From Candidatus Poseidoniaceae archaeon (GTDB lineage: Archaea; Thermoplasmatota; Poseidoniia; Poseidoniales; Poseidoniaceae): 5,351 nt of DNA. The position numbers were made by a program, and so were the translations under genes. Within the stretch, counting starts at the first letter, position 1. Every line of letters begins with the position of its first letter. Of the stretch, positions 5,222 through 5,351 are shown in pieces. Below the pieces are notes generated by a model. The model was not told where the DNA came from and ran no database searches. It saw only the letters and a program-made list of their open reading frames with translations. The stretch is from contig DUKK01000002.1 of NCBI GenBank assembly GCA_013329355.1, forward strand, positions 1-5,351, in the 5' to 3' direction.

Positions 5222-5351
5222 CTATCGCCACCCCGATTGATGTCGATTATGTGGATACGATGGGGGACAGTTCGATTACCAATCTCAATGCCGATAAATT
5301 CCTGCACCGATTCACCCTCCCAGGTAAGGCAAACTGACGCAGCAGTAGCAA
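5218..5351 (-). CDS. C-terminal end of an unrecognised protein (partial, runs off the window)
   Basis: One minus-strand frame is open from the window edge to a TGA at 5218-5220, giving the last 43 codons of a gene whose start lies beyond base 5351. The tail reads as a plausible folded protein end, with SVCLTWEGESVQEFIGIEI followed by a His/Ile/Asp-rich strand and a polar Arg-Gly-Gly-Asp-Ser terminus; the other two frames on this strand are closed by stops. The TGA overlaps the TTG of the deacetylase gene as TTGA, the typical geometry of translationally coupled operon genes, and the deacetylase ribosome-binding site lies within these final codons. I do not recognise the family. The context suggests a function linked to glycan or envelope metabolism, which is inference only. 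Confidence 0.7.
   Translation of the reverse strand, partial: ATAASVCLTWEGESVQEFIGIEIGNRTVPHRIHIIDINRGGDS
5228..5234 (-). promoter_or_regulatory. Ribosome binding site deciding the TTG start of the deacetylase
   Basis: On the minus strand GGGGTGG is followed by a 6-nt spacer and then TTG (5221-5219). It contains the GGTG core of the archaeal Shine-Dalgarno sequence (GGAGGTGA) at a normal distance. Because the frame is closed directly upstream of the TTG, this site supports TTG as the genuine start codon. The site lies inside the last codons of the upstream gene. Confidence 0.6.

Noticed and set aside
1..5351. CRISPR array, tRNA or rRNA gene, insertion sequence, attachment site
   Set aside because: No regularly spaced repeats, cloverleaf-like segments, transposase motifs or terminal inverted repeats were seen on either strand.

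Overview
The window looks like a compact archaeal chromosome segment, most likely from a planktonic marine euryarchaeon of the Marine Group II (Poseidoniales/Thermoplasmatota) type. The reasons are: two small archaeal-style families (a UPF0235/DUF167 protein and a UPF0292 Toprim protein); a secreted blue-copper protein with a PGF-CTERM sorting tail; an archaeal TATA box placed for a leaderless mRNA; TTG start codons; almost no intergenic DNA; and moderate GC content by eye. The lineage is an inference. No rRNA, tRNA, CRISPR array, transposase or other mobile element was seen.

Layout. Bases 1-150 hold no gene that I can support, but contain three short perfect palindromes and two T-tracts. Bases 151-997 (+) carry a UPF0235 protein followed after 4 nt by a UPF0292 Toprim protein, probably one operon. 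A TATA box begins at the base after the Toprim stop codon and drives 1029-1994 (+), a secreted FAS1-cupredoxin fusion with a predicted archaeosortase signal. This gene ends directly against the stop codon of a convergent small membrane protein (DUF4190-like, 1995-2390, -). About 99 nt separate that gene from a divergent acyltransferase-3 family membrane enzyme (2490-3770, +). The acyltransferase converges, with a 2-nt gap, on a minus-strand operon that reads right to left: the C-terminal end of an unrecognised gene (5218 to beyond 5351), a polysaccharide deacetylase-like hydrolase starting at TTG 5221 and overlapping the previous stop as TTGA, and a BioY-type biotin transporter subunit (3773-4393).

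How the genes fit together. The common theme is the cell envelope: a lipid- or sortase-anchored copper/adhesion protein, a glycan O-acyltransferase, a carbohydrate N-deacetylase and a small membrane protein. BioY fits a cell that takes up biotin. The first two genes look like housekeeping genes with probable nucleic-acid roles. No complete new system is evident. The points most worth a second look are the FAS1-cupredoxin-PGF fusion, the promoter packed against an upstream stop codon, and the minus-strand operon that couples an unknown gene to the deacetylase.
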